In this document: positions 16,815-26,837 of the stretch, piece after piece
Layout of the letters: each line of letters starts with the position of its first letter
How positions within the stretch are numbered: the stretch's first letter is position 1
NCBI GenBank assembly: GCA_040882465.1
Contig: JBBEBG010000033.1
Location: 16,941 to 80,940, forward strand
Length of the DNA stretch: 64,000 nt
Origin: Gemmatimonadota bacterium
GTDB taxonomy: Bacteria > Gemmatimonadota > Gemmatimonadetes > Longimicrobiales > Gaopeijiaceae
Direction of reading: 5' to 3'
Made by a program: the position numbers and the translations under genes
Notes under the pieces: generated by a model
The model's input: the letters and a program-made list of their open reading frames with translations, nothing else
Databases searched by the model: none
What the model was told of the DNA's origin: nothing

Positions 16815-18332
16815 CTAAACCCGCTGCGGCTGGCGCCGCGAGATGTGCGCGAGCGCCTTCGGCGCCGGCATCGGCGCCTCGAGCTGGGACGATCCCATGA
16901 GATAGCGATCAATCTCCCGCGCCGCGCCGCGCCCCTCCGCCATCGCCCAGACGATGAGGGAGGCTCCCCGCCGCATGTCGCCCGCGACGAACACGCCTTC
17001 TTCCGAAGTCGCGAAACGCCCCCACTCCGCGGGGACGAGGCCGCGCTCCTCCGTCACACCGAGCTGGCCAACCACTTCCGGCGCGTCGTGTCCGACGAAC
17101 CCTATGGAGAGCAAAACGAGGTCGGCGGGAAGTACTGCGATGTCACCGGTCCGCGTCATCCGCGCGTCCCCGCCCTCCGCGGACTCCCATTGCAGGCGCT
17201 CGATCTTCACGCCGGTGAGGCGGCTTCCTTCTCCCAAGAACTCGAGGGGGAGGACCCCGTATTCCCGCGGATCGCGTCCGAATACCGCCTGGCCTTCCTT
17301 GTGCGAATAGTCGAGGAAGTACTTCCCAGGTGGGCCGGGCCAGGGGTGATGGGGATCGCGCCCATCGGGCTCCTGATCTCGGCGCGTGATATTGAGGAGG
17401 GAGCGGCATCCCTGGCGGAGCGCGGTGGCGATGCAGTCGGCCCCGGTGTCTCCCCCTCCGATCACAACGACGTCCCGGTCCCTCGCGTCAATGAAGCGGC
17501 CGTCCGCGAATCCCGAGTCGAGAAGGCTCTTCGTGACGCCGGAGAGGTAATCCATCGCGTAGTGGACGCCCGCGAGGCCGCGTCCGGGAATGTCGAGGTC
17601 CCGGTGCCGGAGGGCCCCACAGGCCAGGAGGATCGCGTCGTACTCGGAGCGGATCTCGCGCGCGTCCACGTCCACGCCGACGTCCGTATTGGTGACGAAC
17701 TCGATCCCCTCCGCGGCGAGGAGATCCACCCGCCGCTGGACGATTTCCTTTTCCAGCTTCGGGTTCGGGACTCCGTACATGAGGAGGCCGCCGATCCGGT
17801 CGTCCCGTTCGAAGACGGTGACGAGATGTCCGGCCCGATTCAGCTGGTCCGCCGCGGTGAGTCCACCGGGGCCGCTCCCGACGATTGCGACACGTTTTCC
17901 CGTGCGGGTCGAGGGGGGCTGTGGCGTAACCCAGCCTTCCGCCCAGGCGCGTTCGATGATCGCGCGCTCGATTCGCTTAATCGTGACGGGAGGATCGGTG
18001 ATCCCGAGCACGCAGGCATCCTCACAGGGGGCCGGGCAGATCATGCCGGTCCACTCGGCGAAGTTGTTCGTACGCGCGAGCCGCTCGTACGCCTCCCGCC
18101 AACGGCCGCGGAAGACGAGGTCGTTCCACTCCGGAATCAGGTTGTTGATCGGGCATCCAGGATCCGCCTGGCAAAAAGGGACCCCGCAATCCATACAACG
18201 CGCGCCCTGGTCACGCAGCTCCGCTTCGGACTCCTCCGCGTAGATGTCGCGGAAGTCCTGGAGGCGCGCCTTCGGATCCCGCTCGGGAGTGCCGCGCCGC
18301 TCATGGTCGAGAAAGCCTCGATGCTTTTCCAT
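16815..18332 (-). CDS. gltD: Glutamate synthase (NADPH) small subunit
   Basis: Electron-input subunit of GOGAT: passes electrons from NADPH through FAD and iron-sulphur clusters to GltB. In 505 residues, the N-terminal cluster domain shows CMDCGVPFCQADPGCPINN and CPAPCEDACVLGI. The FAD site is VAIVGSGPGGLTAADQL and the NADPH site VVVIGGGDTGADC. FVAGDMRRGASLIVWAM is the conserved C-terminal flavin contact. ATG at 18332 lies 5 bases after the gltB stop, so the pair is cotranscribed. Together they supply glutamate, also the amino donor used by HisC. Confidence 0.95.
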   Translation of the reverse strand: MEKHRGFLDHERRGTPERDPKARLQDFRDIYAEESEAELRDQGARCMDCGVPFCQADPGCPINNLIPEWNDLVFRGRWREAYERLARTNNFAEWTGMICPAPCEDACVLGITDPPVTIKRIERAIIERAWAEGWVTPQPPSTRTGKRVAIVGSGPGGLTAADQLNRAGHLVTVFERDDRIGGLLMYGVPNPKLEKEIVQRRVDLLAAEGIEFVTNTDVGVDVDAREIRSEYDAILLACGALRHRDLDIPGRGLAGVHYAMDYLSGVTKSLLDSGFADGRFIDARDRDVVVIGGGDTGADCIATALRQGCRSLLNITRRDQEPDGRDPHHPWPGPPGKYFLDYSHKEGQAVFGRDPREYGVLPLEFLGEGSRLTGVKIERLQWESAEGGDARMTRTGDIAVLPADLVLLSIGFVGHDAPEVVGQLGVTEERGLVPAEWGRFATSEEGVFVAGDMRRGASLIVWAMAEGRGAAREIDRYLMGSSQLEAPMPAPKALAHISRRQPQRV

Positions 18333-18337
18333 GGGCG

Positions 18338-21300
18338 CTACGCGCGCGCCACCGGGAGGACGCGGCCGGCCGCCCGGCTCGACTGCGGCTGGGATCGTTC
18401 GGATTCGAGCTTCGCTCTGCGCTCCCGCACCTTCCTGAAGTCGGTCGGGATCACGCGGACGAACTCGCGTACGGCCTCGTCCCACCGGGCAAGGAATGCT
18501 CGCGCCCGGTGGGAGCCGGTGCGCCGGAGGTGCGCCTCGACGAGGCGCCGCAGATCCCGCTCGTCCCCTCGGAGCTCTTTTGTGCTCCGGTCCAGCGGCC
18601 CCAGCTCGACGAGATCCTGGTTGCACTTCCGCGGGAAGTCGCCCGCCGGATCCCAAACGAAAGCGATCCCGCCGCTCATCCCGGCCGCGAAATTGCGGCG
18701 CGTGGGCCCGAGGATCACCGCGCGGCCTCCCGTCATGTATTCACATCCATGTTCGCCGACCCCTTCCACAACCGCGTTCGCGCCCGAGTTCCGGACGCAG
18801 AAACGCTCGCCCGCGAGACCGCGGAAAAAGGCTTCGCCGGAAGTGGCCCCGTAAAGCGCCACGTTTCCAATGATGACGTTTTCCTCGGGAATGAAGGTGG
18901 CGGCTCTTGGCGGGCGCACCACGATCCGTCCTCCGGAAAGCCCCTTTCCGACGTAGTCGTTGGCGTCCCCCTCCAGGTCGATGCTCACGCCGCTCGCGAG
19001 CCAGGCCCCGAGGCTCTGTCCTGCCGAACCCGTGAATCGGAGCTGGATCGTCCCGTCGGGGAGTCCGGCGCCCCCATGCCGCTTCACGATCTCGTGACTT
19101 AGGAGCGTTCCCGTCGTGCGGTTTTCGTTGTGGATCTCGCGCTCGATCGTGACCGATTCCCTTCGCTCGAGGGCCGGCTCCGAGAGCCGGATCAACTCCC
19201 GATCGAGGATGTCGTCCAGCTTGTGTCGCTGCGGCTGGCGTTTCCAGGCACCGAGCTCGCCATTTGGACGTACGCCCGGCGTCAGGATCGGCGAGAGATC
19301 GATCTCCGCCGTGACCGCGGGACGCCGCTCCGGGTTCGGCTCGAGGAGGTCGGCGCGGCCGATCGCGTCGTTGAGCGTCCGGAAGCCGAGGCTCGCAAGA
19401 ATCTCCCGCACTTCTTCCGCGACGAGGAAGAGATAGTTGATCACATGCTCCGGCGTCCCCCCGAAGCGCGCGCGGAGAACCGGATCCTGCGTGCAGACGC
19501 CCACCGGGCAGGTGTTCAGGTGGCACTTCCGCATCATGATGCACCCCATCGCGATTAGGGGCGCCGTCGAGAATCCGAATTCCTCGGCGCCCAGGAGGGC
19601 GGCGACCATGACGTCGCGACCGGTCTTGATCTGGCCGTCCACCTCGAGTCGGACCCGGTCCCTGAGCCCATTCATGGCGAGGGTCTGGTGCACGTCCGCG
19701 ATCCCGAGCTCCCAGGGGAGCCCGGCGTGTTTGATGCTCGTGAGCGGGGAGGCGCCCGTTCCGCCGTCGTGACCGGACACGAGGATGTGGTCCGCCCGCG
19801 CCTTGGTGACTCCGGCGGCGACCGTCCCCACGCCCACCGCGGCCACGAGCTTCACACTCACGTCCGCGTGTGGGTTGGCGTTCTTCAGGTCGAAGATGAG
19901 CTGGGCCAGGTCTTCGATCGAATAGATGTCGTGGTGCGGCGGCGGCGAGATCAGCATCACCCCCGGCGTCGTGTGCCGGACACGCGCGATCTCCTCCGAG
20001 ACCTTCTTTCCGGGGAGCTCTCCTCCCTCACCGGGCTTCGCCCCCTGCGCCATCTTGATCTGGAGCTGGTCGGCGTTCACGAGATACTCCATCGTCACAC
20101 CGAACCGCCCCGAAGCGACCTGCTTGATCGCCGAGCGCCGGGAATCGCCGTTCGGGAGCACGGGGAAACGCTCCGCGTCCTCGCCCCCCTCGCCGCTGTT
20201 CGACTTTCCGCCGATCCGATTCATCGCGAGGGCGAGCGTCTCGTGCGCTTCTTTCGACAGCGCTCCGAAGCTCATCGCGCCGGTAGTGAAGTGCTTTACG
20301 ATCTCGCTCACCGGCTCGACCTCCTCGGGCGGGACCGGGTTCCCCTTTCGGAAGCGGATCAGGCTCCGGATCGTGCACCGGCTCTCGTCGCTGTCGTTCG
20401 CGAGCTCCGCGAATTCGCGGTAGCTCTCCATGGCCCCGGTCTCCGCCGCGCGCCGCGCCGCCGCGACCGTGCTCGGATTCCACATGCGGTGCTCGCCGCC
20501 CGCGCGCCAGTGGAATTCCCCGGGGTTCGCGAGTTGCCGGAAGCGTACGTCAGGTTTCGCGGCCCAAGCGAGCTCGTGCCGGCGGAAGGCCTCCTCTCCC
20601 AAGTCGTGGAAGCTGGCTCCACCGATTCGGCTGGCCGACCCGGCGAAGCAGCGGTCCATGACTTCGGGCCCGACCCCCACGGCCTCGAAGATCTGGGCGC
20701 CGCGGTAGCTCGTGAGGCAGGAGATCCCCATCTTCGCCATCACCTTGAGGATCCCCTTCCCGAGCGCGTCGCGGTACCGCTCGATCAGCTCGGTCTCGCT
20801 CCAGATCTCGCGCAGATCCCCTTCCTTCGACATGACGCGAATGGCGTCGAAGGCGACGTAAGGGTTGATCGCGTCCGCCCCGTATCCGAGGAGGGCGCAA
20901 AAGTGGTGGACTTCGCGCGGCTCTCCGGTTTCGAGGAGGAGGCTCACCCGCGTCCGCTCCGCGGTCCGGACGAGGTGCTGGTGCACCGCGCCCGCCGCCA
21001 TGAGCGCGCTCAGCGGGATCCGGTTCTGCCCCGCATTCCGGTCCGAGAGGACGAGGAGGCGGATGTCCTCCTGGATCCAGCGCGTCGCTTCCTCGCAGAC
21101 CCGCTCGATGGCACGCTCCAGCCCGGCGGCCCCGGCTTCCCGCGGATAGGTGATATCAATGACGGCGGACTGCCAGGGTCCATAGTCCACTCCGGCCAGC
21201 GTCGCCATGTCCTCGTCGGTCAGGATCGGATGGGGGAGCCAGAGGCGCTCCGCCTGCGCGGGCGTCGTCTCGAGGAGATTCCCTTCCGGCCCGACCGGAA

Positions 21301-22933
21301 TGGCGAGCGACATGACCGCCGATTCGCGCGTCGAGTCGATCGGCGGGTTCGTCACCTGCGCGAAGAGCTGCTTGAAGTAGTCGTACAGGAGCCGGGGCCG
21401 CTCCGAGAGGAAGGCGAGCGCGGCATCGTTCCCCATCGAGCCGAGCGGGTCCTTTCCATCGTCCACCATCGGCTGGAGAAGGAAGCTCAGGTGCTCCTGC
21501 GTATACCCGAACATGCGGAGCCGAGCGAGATGGGACTCGGGATCGAGCGACTTCGCCGGGAGGCGCGGGAGCTCGGCGAGCTCCACCTTCCCGCGGGCGA
21601 GCCACTCCCCGTACGGGCGTGCGCGCGCCACCCGCTCCTTGATCTCCTCGTCCCCGATGATGCGCCCCTCCTCGAAGTCCACGAGGAACATCCTGCCGGG
21701 TTGGAGGCGCCCTTTCTCCCGGATCTCCTCGGGAGGGACGTCGAGGACGCCGACCTCGCTCGAAAGGATCACCCGGCCCGCGTGGGTGACCCAGTAGCGA
21801 CAGGGGCGGAGCCCATTCCGGTCCAGGACGGCGCCGGCCCAACGGCCGTCGGTGAAGAGGACCGCGGCGGGACCGTCCCACGGCTCCATGAGGGAGGCGT
21901 GATACTTGTAGAAGGCGCGTTGGGTTTCCGACATCGCGTCGTCGTTTTCCCACGCTTCCGGGATGAGCATCATCACGGATTCGGGGAGGCTTCGTCCCGC
22001 CGAGACGAGGAGCTCAAGGACGTTGTCCAGAATCCCGGAGTCCGATGTCCCGCCGTCAATGATCGGGTAGAGCTTCTCGAGCTCCCCTCCGAAGTGATCG
22101 CTCCGGAGCAAGCCTTGCCGCGCCTTCATCCAGTTGATGTTGCCCTGGAGGGTGTTGATCTCCCCGTTGTGGCAGAGCATGCGCATCGGCTGCGCGCGCC
22201 CCCAGCTCGGGAAGGTATTCGTGCTGAACCGGGCGTGGACGAGTGCGAGGTGACTCGCGACGTCGGGCTCGCGCAGGTCCGGGTAATACCCGGGGAGCTG
22301 CTCGGGAGTGAGCTGGCCCTTGTAGACGATCACCCGCGACGAGAAGCTGCAGGTGATGTAGAGGTGGAACTCCGAGAGCTCTTTGCTCCGATTGTGCCGG
22401 TAGGCCTGTTTCCGGATGAGGTAGAGCTGGCGGTCGAAGTCGTCCCGGGACAGGTCGTCGGGCGCGGCCACGAAAACCTGCTCGACAGCGGGTTCTCCCG
22501 CGCGCGCCCCTTGGCCGAGCGAGGCGTTGTTCGTCGGGACCGGGCGCCATCCGAGGAGGCGTTGCCCCTGCTCCTCGATGTATTTTTCAATCCCCTCCTT
22601 GCACGCCGCGCGCTCGTCCGCGTCGCGGGGGAGGAAGATCATTCCGACCCCATAACGACCCTCGTCGGGAAGCTCGACACCCATCTCGTCGCGGGCCACG
22701 CGCCGGAAGAATGCGTCCGGAACGGCGAGAAGGATTCCGGCGCCGTCCCCAGTGTTCTCCTCCGGGCCGTTCGCGGACCGGTGGGACATCCGGATGAGGG
22801 CGGTGAGGCCGTCGGCCACGATTCCGTGGGAGCGCTCGCCGTGGACGTCCACGATGAGGGCCACACCGCACGCATCCTTCTCTTGCGCGGGGTCATAAAG
22901 ACCCCTGGCTTCCGGGAATCCGGAGATCGCCAT
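18338..22933 (-). CDS. gltB: Glutamate synthase (NADPH) large subunit
   Basis: Converts glutamine plus 2-oxoglutarate to two glutamates. It has 1531 residues, the usual length. The N-terminal glutaminase domain begins after a short propeptide; Cys in EKDACGVALIVD becomes the nucleophile on processing. The central and FMN-binding synthase domains follow, with the 3Fe-4S ligands in CIMMRKCHLNTCPVGVC, then the C-terminal Gly-rich beta-helix including GKGLSGGRIVVRPP. ATG at 22933 is supported by AAGGAGAGG five bases upstream. A LysR gene lies 84 bases upstream on the same strand, with a 7-bp inverted repeat between. Confidence 0.97.
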   Translation of the reverse strand: MAISGFPEARGLYDPAQEKDACGVALIVDVHGERSHGIVADGLTALIRMSHRSANGPEENTGDGAGILLAVPDAFFRRVARDEMGVELPDEGRYGVGMIFLPRDADERAACKEGIEKYIEEQGQRLLGWRPVPTNNASLGQGARAGEPAVEQVFVAAPDDLSRDDFDRQLYLIRKQAYRHNRSKELSEFHLYITCSFSSRVIVYKGQLTPEQLPGYYPDLREPDVASHLALVHARFSTNTFPSWGRAQPMRMLCHNGEINTLQGNINWMKARQGLLRSDHFGGELEKLYPIIDGGTSDSGILDNVLELLVSAGRSLPESVMMLIPEAWENDDAMSETQRAFYKYHASLMEPWDGPAAVLFTDGRWAGAVLDRNGLRPCRYWVTHAGRVILSSEVGVLDVPPEEIREKGRLQPGRMFLVDFEEGRIIGDEEIKERVARARPYGEWLARGKVELAELPRLPAKSLDPESHLARLRMFGYTQEHLSFLLQPMVDDGKDPLGSMGNDAALAFLSERPRLLYDYFKQLFAQVTNPPIDSTRESAVMSLAIPVGPEGNLLETTPAQAERLWLPHPILTDEDMATLAGVDYGPWQSAVIDITYPREAGAAGLERAIERVCEEATRWIQEDIRLLVLSDRNAGQNRIPLSALMAAGAVHQHLVRTAERTRVSLLLETGEPREVHHFCALLGYGADAINPYVAFDAIRVMSKEGDLREIWSETELIERYRDALGKGILKVMAKMGISCLTSYRGAQIFEAVGVGPEVMDRCFAGSASRIGGASFHDLGEEAFRRHELAWAAKPDVRFRQLANPGEFHWRAGGEHRMWNPSTVAAARRAAETGAMESYREFAELANDSDESRCTIRSLIRFRKGNPVPPEEVEPVSEIVKHFTTGAMSFGALSKEAHETLALAMNRIGGKSNSGEGGEDAERFPVLPNGDSRRSAIKQVASGRFGVTMEYLVNADQLQIKMAQGAKPGEGGELPGKKVSEEIARVRHTTPGVMLISPPPHHDIYSIEDLAQLIFDLKNANPHADVSVKLVAAVGVGTVAAGVTKARADHILVSGHDGGTGASPLTSIKHAGLPWELGIADVHQTLAMNGLRDRVRLEVDGQIKTGRDVMVAALLGAEEFGFSTAPLIAMGCIMMRKCHLNTCPVGVCTQDPVLRARFGGTPEHVINYLFLVAEEVREILASLGFRTLNDAIGRADLLEPNPERRPAVTAEIDLSPILTPGVRPNGELGAWKRQPQRHKLDDILDRELIRLSEPALERRESVTIEREIHNENRTTGTLLSHEIVKRHGGAGLPDGTIQLRFTGSAGQSLGAWLASGVSIDLEGDANDYVGKGLSGGRIVVRPPRAATFIPEENVIIGNVALYGATSGEAFFRGLAGERFCVRNSGANAVVEGVGEHGCEYMTGGRAVILGPTRRNFAAGMSGGIAFVWDPAGDFPRKCNQDLVELGPLDRSTKELRGDERDLRRLVEAHLRRTGSHRARAFLARWDEAVREFVRVIPTDFRKVRERRAKLESERSQPQSSRAAGRVLPVARA

Positions 22934-22959
22934 CGTCACCTCTCCTTGTCGCCGCGCAT

Positions 22960-22978
22960 CCGGCGCCAAACGCGCCGG
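22960..22978. repeat. Inverted repeat upstream of gltB
   Basis: CCGGCGC (22960-22966) and GCGCCGG (22972-22978) form a perfect 7-bp inverted repeat around CAAAC, 27 bases before the gltB ATG and just after the lysR stop. There is no T-run on either side, so it is not a classical terminator. It may be an RNA hairpin reducing read-through or a protein-binding site. Confidence 0.4.
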
Positions 22979-23017
22979 ACTCGTCTTGGCTCGTCCCGCT
23001 CCGAAGATCGGGGTCTT

Positions 23018-23938
23018 CTAGCCCGCCGGGACTTCGGCCGACGGGACTTCGACCGCGGGAAGGTCGTTCTCCCGCAAGTAGGTCACGAACGCGTCCTCCA
23101 GGGGCGACAACGGCCGGTCCCGCCGGTGCACGACACCGAGGGGACGGACCAGAGCGGGCTCGAGGTCGGCCGTCCGGAGAAGGCCCCGCGCGACCTCGAT
23201 GCGGACGGTACGCTGGGGAAGCAGCCCCACGCCGTCGGTCTCGGCCACTGCCGCCTTGATCGAATCGATGTTGTCGAACGAACTCTCCACAGTGGGCTGA
23301 ACGCCGTGCCTCCGCAAATAGGAGCGGATCTCGCGTGAGATGCGGAGGTTCGCATCAAAGCCGATCAGGCGCTCCTGAGCGAGGTCCTTCGGAACGACTC
23401 GGCTCCGCTTGGCGAGGCGATGGCCCGAACGGAACACGGCAACCATCCGCTCATCGCGAAGAGGGATGTTCGCGAGGTCGGGCGAACGGTCCGGGTAAGA
23501 GAGTATCCCCAAGTCGCATTTCTCCGCCCTCACCCACTCCTCGATGCCCTGTGGCTGGAGGTAGTGGATGTGGATCTTCACCTGCGGGTGATCGGCCTGG
23601 AAGCCCTCGCGGATTTCGTTCAGGTGAGCGACGTCCGCCGAGTAGATCGAGGCGATGACAACCGTCCCCCGGAGTGGGCCGGAACCTCCCGCAACCCGCC
23701 GCTCGAGCCGCTGATATCGGTCGAGGATATCGCGGCAACCCTCGTAATAGACCTTCCCCCACGCGGTGAGCCCGCAGGGGCGCGTGGAGCGGTCCATGAG
23801 CTCGACGCCCAGCCCCTCTTCGAGGCCGCGAATCCGCTGGGAGGCGGCCGACTGCGTGATCCCGTTCAGCTCCGCGCCACGGGAGAAGCTCCCGTGCTGG
23901 GCGACGTCGCAGAAGATCTTGATGGTGTCGAGCGGCAT
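23018..23938 (-). CDS. LysR-family transcriptional regulator
   Basis: A 306-residue regulator. The N-terminal winged helix-turn-helix (MPLDTIKIFCDVAQHGSFSR, then ITQSAASQRIRGLEE and LMDRSTRPCGLTAWG) is typical. The remainder is a periplasmic-binding-protein-like effector domain. ATG at 23938 gives the usual LysR N-terminus; an earlier start would add 12 hydrophobic residues. It lies directly upstream of gltBD in the same direction, so it could control glutamate synthase as GltC does in Bacillus, but this is inference since GltC is normally divergent from its target. The effector is unknown; cluster context suggests a nitrogen or 2-oxoglutarate signal. Confidence 0.9.
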   Translation of the reverse strand: MPLDTIKIFCDVAQHGSFSRGAELNGITQSAASQRIRGLEEGLGVELMDRSTRPCGLTAWGKVYYEGCRDILDRYQRLERRVAGGSGPLRGTVVIASIYSADVAHLNEIREGFQADHPQVKIHIHYLQPQGIEEWVRAEKCDLGILSYPDRSPDLANIPLRDERMVAVFRSGHRLAKRSRVVPKDLAQERLIGFDANLRISREIRSYLRRHGVQPTVESSFDNIDSIKAAVAETDGVGLLPQRTVRIEVARGLLRTADLEPALVRPLGVVHRRDRPLSPLEDAFVTYLRENDLPAVEVPSAEVPAG

Positions 23939-23946
23939 AAGGAGAA

Positions 23947-23974
23947 AAGCTAGGATGAATTTTGATAATGTCAA
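23947..23974 (-). promoter_or_regulatory. Predicted promoter of lysR (and possibly gltBD)
   Basis: In the only strongly AT-rich patch of this region, the minus strand carries a perfect -35 TTGACA (23974-23969), a 16-base spacer and TAGCTT (23952-23947). The lysR ATG begins 8 bases past the -10, with TTCTCCTT and no Shine-Dalgarno between, so the transcript would be leaderless or nearly so. The rest of the 315-base lysR-gyrA gap holds the gyrA promoter candidate and no gene that I can see. Confidence 0.55.
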
Positions 23975-24117
23975 TGTTTTTGTGCATTAGATGTACTGAT
24001 ACTATGCCGATGCGCCGCCAAAGGGTCCGGAGCGCCCTTCGAGACCCCACCCGATGCGCACCGGTGAAGCCGCTCCCGCGAGGCCCCCAAGCCCCCTCCG
24101 ACAGGGGTCCCGCAAGG

Positions 24118-24147
24118 TTGCCGTGAGGGTCACTTTTTCGTTATTTT
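24118..24147 (+). promoter_or_regulatory. Candidate gyrA promoter
   Basis: TTGCCG (24118-24123), an 18-base spacer and TATTTT (24142-24147, 4/6 match) in a T-rich stretch. This would give a 5' untranslated leader of roughly 100 bases before gyrA. It is the best plus-strand candidate in the gap but not a strong match. Confidence 0.35.
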
Positions 24148-24253
24148 TCAATGATTGTCGAGCCCCTCAAAATACCAGGCTCTCCAGCGCCTTCCGCCCC
24201 CTTCATCACCACCGGGGAGGTGGAAGGCTTCACCCTTTCGGACGATTTGATTC

Positions 24254-26782
24254 ATGGACTCGGAAAACGGGCCATTGGATTTGGGGGACGGGCAAAAGGT
24301 TCTGGCTCGCCTCCTCGAAGACGAGATGCGGGAATCGTTCATCAACTACTCGATGAGCGTGATCGTCCAGCGGGCCCTCCCCGATGTTCGAGATGGACTG
24401 AAGCCGGTCCACCGCAGGATCCTCTTCGCGATGCACGGCCTCGGGCTGACCCCAGGACGGCCTTATAAAAAAAGTGCGACGGTCGTAGGGGACGTGCTCG
24501 GCAAATACCACCCGCACGGGGACTCGGCCGTCTACGACTCGATGGTACGGATGGTCCAGGACTTCTCCCTGCGATATCCGCTCGTGGATGGCCAGGGGAA
24601 CTTCGGCTCGATCGACGGCGACTCGGCTGCGGCCTACCGCTACACCGAGGCGCGGCTGACCCCCATCGCGGTCGAGATGCTCGAGGACATCGAGCGCGAG
24701 ACGGTGGATCACATCCCCAACTTCGACGGGCGAATCGACGAGCCCACCGTCCTTCCCGGGAAGTTCCCGAACCTCCTCGTGAACGGCTCCTCGGGAATCG
24801 CGGTCGGCATGGCGACGAATATTCCGCCCCACAACCTCAGGGAGATCACCTCGGCAGTGATCGCCCTCATCGCCGATCCCGCGCTTCCCGACGAGGAGCT
24901 CGAGAAGATCGTGATCGCTCCGGACTTTCCGACCGGTGGATTCATCTGCGGAAGGGACGGGATCCAGGAAGCGTACCGGACCGGGCGGGGCCGGCTCGTC
25001 GTACGGGCTTCCACCGAAATCGAAGAGACGGCAACGGGGGGAGAGCGGATCGTGATCCGCGAGATCCCCTTCATGGTGAACAAGACCCGCCTCATCGAGC
25101 AGATCGCCGAGCTCGTCCGAGACAAGCGCATCACGGATATCTCCGTTCTGCGGGACGAGTCGGATCGCGAAGGGATGCGGATCGTCCTCGAGCTCAAGCG
25201 CGATGCCATCCACCAGGTGGTCCTGAACCAACTCTTCAAGCACACCCAGATGCAGTCCACCTTCGGCACGATCCTCCTCGCGCTGGTGGATGGCGTTCCG
25301 CGGGTCCTCTCGCTCCGCCAGATGCTCCTGCACTTCATTGACCACCGCCACGAGGTGGTGGTGCGTCGAAGTGAGTTCGAGCTCCGGAAGGCGAAGGACC
25401 GCGAGCACATCCTGGAAGGTCTGAAGATCGCCGTAGACAACATTGACCAGGTCATCGAGATCATCCGCGGGTCCGCGGATGTGCCCGCGGCCTCGGCGCG
25501 TCTCCAGGAAAACTTCGCCCTCAGCGAACTCCAGGCCGAGGCGATCCTCAACATGCGGCTGGCACGGCTCACCGGGCTCGAGATGGAGAAGCTCGAGGAA
25601 GAGCTCGGAGAGGTTCGCGCCAGGATCGCCGCGCTGGAAACGCTCCTCGCCGACCGGGATCTCCGGATGACGGAGATCAAGAACGAGTTGAGTGCGATCG
25701 CCGAGAAGTATGGGGACGCGCGCCGGACCCGGGTTCTCGGGGAGCGCTCCGATCTGGAGATGGAGGACCTCATCGCAGACGAGGAGATGGTCCTCACGAT
25801 CTCCAGGCAGGGCTATGTGAAGCGGATCCCGGTCGTCACCTACCGCGCGCAGCGGCGGGGTGGGCGGGGGCTCCAGGGGATGGGGACGAAGGACGAGGAT
25901 TGGGTCGAGCACCTCTTCGTTGCCTCGGCGCACGACTACCTCATGATCTTCACCCGCGACGGTCAGTGCCACTGGCTCAAGGTCTGGGAGATTCCACCGG
26001 GGAGTCGGCAATCCCGGGGAAAGCCGATCGTGAACCTCCTGAACATCCCCGCGGAGTCCCGGATCGCGGCGGTCGTGCCGGTCCGCGAATTCAGCGAGGA
26101 CCGGTACCTTCTTTTCTCGACGCGAAAGGGCGTCGTGAAAAAGACGGCGCTCTCCGCCTACGGCAACATCCGGAGCGTCGGGCTGAACGCGATCAACATC
26201 CGGGAGGGCGACGAGCTCATTGACGTCCAGATCACGGGTGGGGACGATCAGATCATTCTCGCCACCCGCGAGGGACTCGCGATCCGTTTCCACGAGGGGG
26301 ACTGCCGGACCATGGGCCGCGCGACCGAAGGCGTACGCGGCATCGCGCTTCGCAAGGACGACGTGGTCGTCGGGATGGTCGTGGTTCGCCCCGACTCCAC
26401 TCTCCTCGTGGTCACCGAAAGGGGGATGGGGAAACGTTCCGAAGTTGACGAATACCGCCTGCAGCACCGCGGCGGGAAGGGGGTCATCAACATGAAAGTG
26501 ACCGCCAGGACCGGCCGCGTAGTTTCCATCAAGTCCGTGGTTCCCGGCGAAGAGCTCATGCTCATTACTCGGAACGGCGTCGTGAACCGCCAGAGCGTGG
26601 ACGCGACCCGGATCATCGGGCGAGCGACCCAGGGCGTTCGTCTCGTCAGCCTCGATGAAGCGGATGCGATCGTGGATGTCGCCCGCATCATCCCCGAGGA
26701 CGACGAGGAAGGGTTGGAGGGGGGCGACGTGGAGGGAGCGGAAGTCTCCGTCGTCGTGGAGGAGGAGGGGGAGGAGGCGTGA
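24254..26782 (+). CDS. gyrA: DNA gyrase subunit A
   Basis: Breakage-reunion subunit of gyrase, introducing negative supercoils with GyrB. It has 842 residues. The winged-helix and tower region carries the active-site Tyr in [14 protein letters not shown] and the quinolone-determining segment [16 protein letters not shown], with Ser and Asp at the positions corresponding to E. coli 83 and 87. The C-terminal beta-pinwheel carries the GyrA box QRRGGRG near residue 535, distinguishing it from ParC. The tail is acidic ([20 protein letters not shown]). The start at 24254 gives [13 protein letters not shown]; no clear ribosome site precedes it. Confidence 0.96.
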   Translation: MDSENGPLDLGDGQKVLARLLEDEMRESFINYSMSVIVQRALPDVRDGLKPVHRRILFAMHGLGLTPGRPYKKSATVVGDVLGKYHPHGDSAVYDSMVRMVQDFSLRYPLVDGQGNFGSIDGDSAAAYRYTEARLTPIAVEMLEDIERETVDHIPNFDGRIDEPTVLPGKFPNLLVNGSSGIAVGMATNIPPHNLREITSAVIALIADPALPDEELEKIVIAPDFPTGGFICGRDGIQEAYRTGRGRLVVRASTEIEETATGGERIVIREIPFMVNKTRLIEQIAELVRDKRITDISVLRDESDREGMRIVLELKRDAIHQVVLNQLFKHTQMQSTFGTILLALVDGVPRVLSLRQMLLHFIDHRHEVVVRRSEFELRKAKDREHILEGLKIAVDNIDQVIEIIRGSADVPAASARLQENFALSELQAEAILNMRLARLTGLEMEKLEEELGEVRARIAALETLLADRDLRMTEIKNELSAIAEKYGDARRTRVLGERSDLEMEDLIADEEMVLTISRQGYVKRIPVVTYRAQRRGGRGLQGMGTKDEDWVEHLFVASAHDYLMIFTRDGQCHWLKVWEIPPGSRQSRGKPIVNLLNIPAESRIAAVVPVREFSEDRYLLFSTRKGVVKKTALSAYGNIRSVGLNAINIREGDELIDVQITGGDDQIILATREGLAIRFHEGDCRTMGRATEGVRGIALRKDDVVVGMVVVRPDSTLLVVTERGMGKRSEVDEYRLQHRGGKGVINMKVTARTGRVVSIKSVVPGEELMLITRNGVVNRQSVDATRIIGRATQGVRLVSLDEADAIVDVARIIPEDDEEGLEGGDVEGAEVSVVVEEEGEEA

Positions 26783-26837
26783 CGCAGGTCGCGGCACCCG
26801 GGCACACCTTCCCGAGGTCGGGTCGCGCGCGAGGGTC

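Noticed and set aside
19688..23338. A plus-strand open frame of over 1200 codons opposite gltB and lysR
   Set aside because: It is the mirror of GC-rich coding sequence on the other strand: His/Arg/Asp-rich translation without any domain, while gltB and lysR fill the region with unmistakable motifs.
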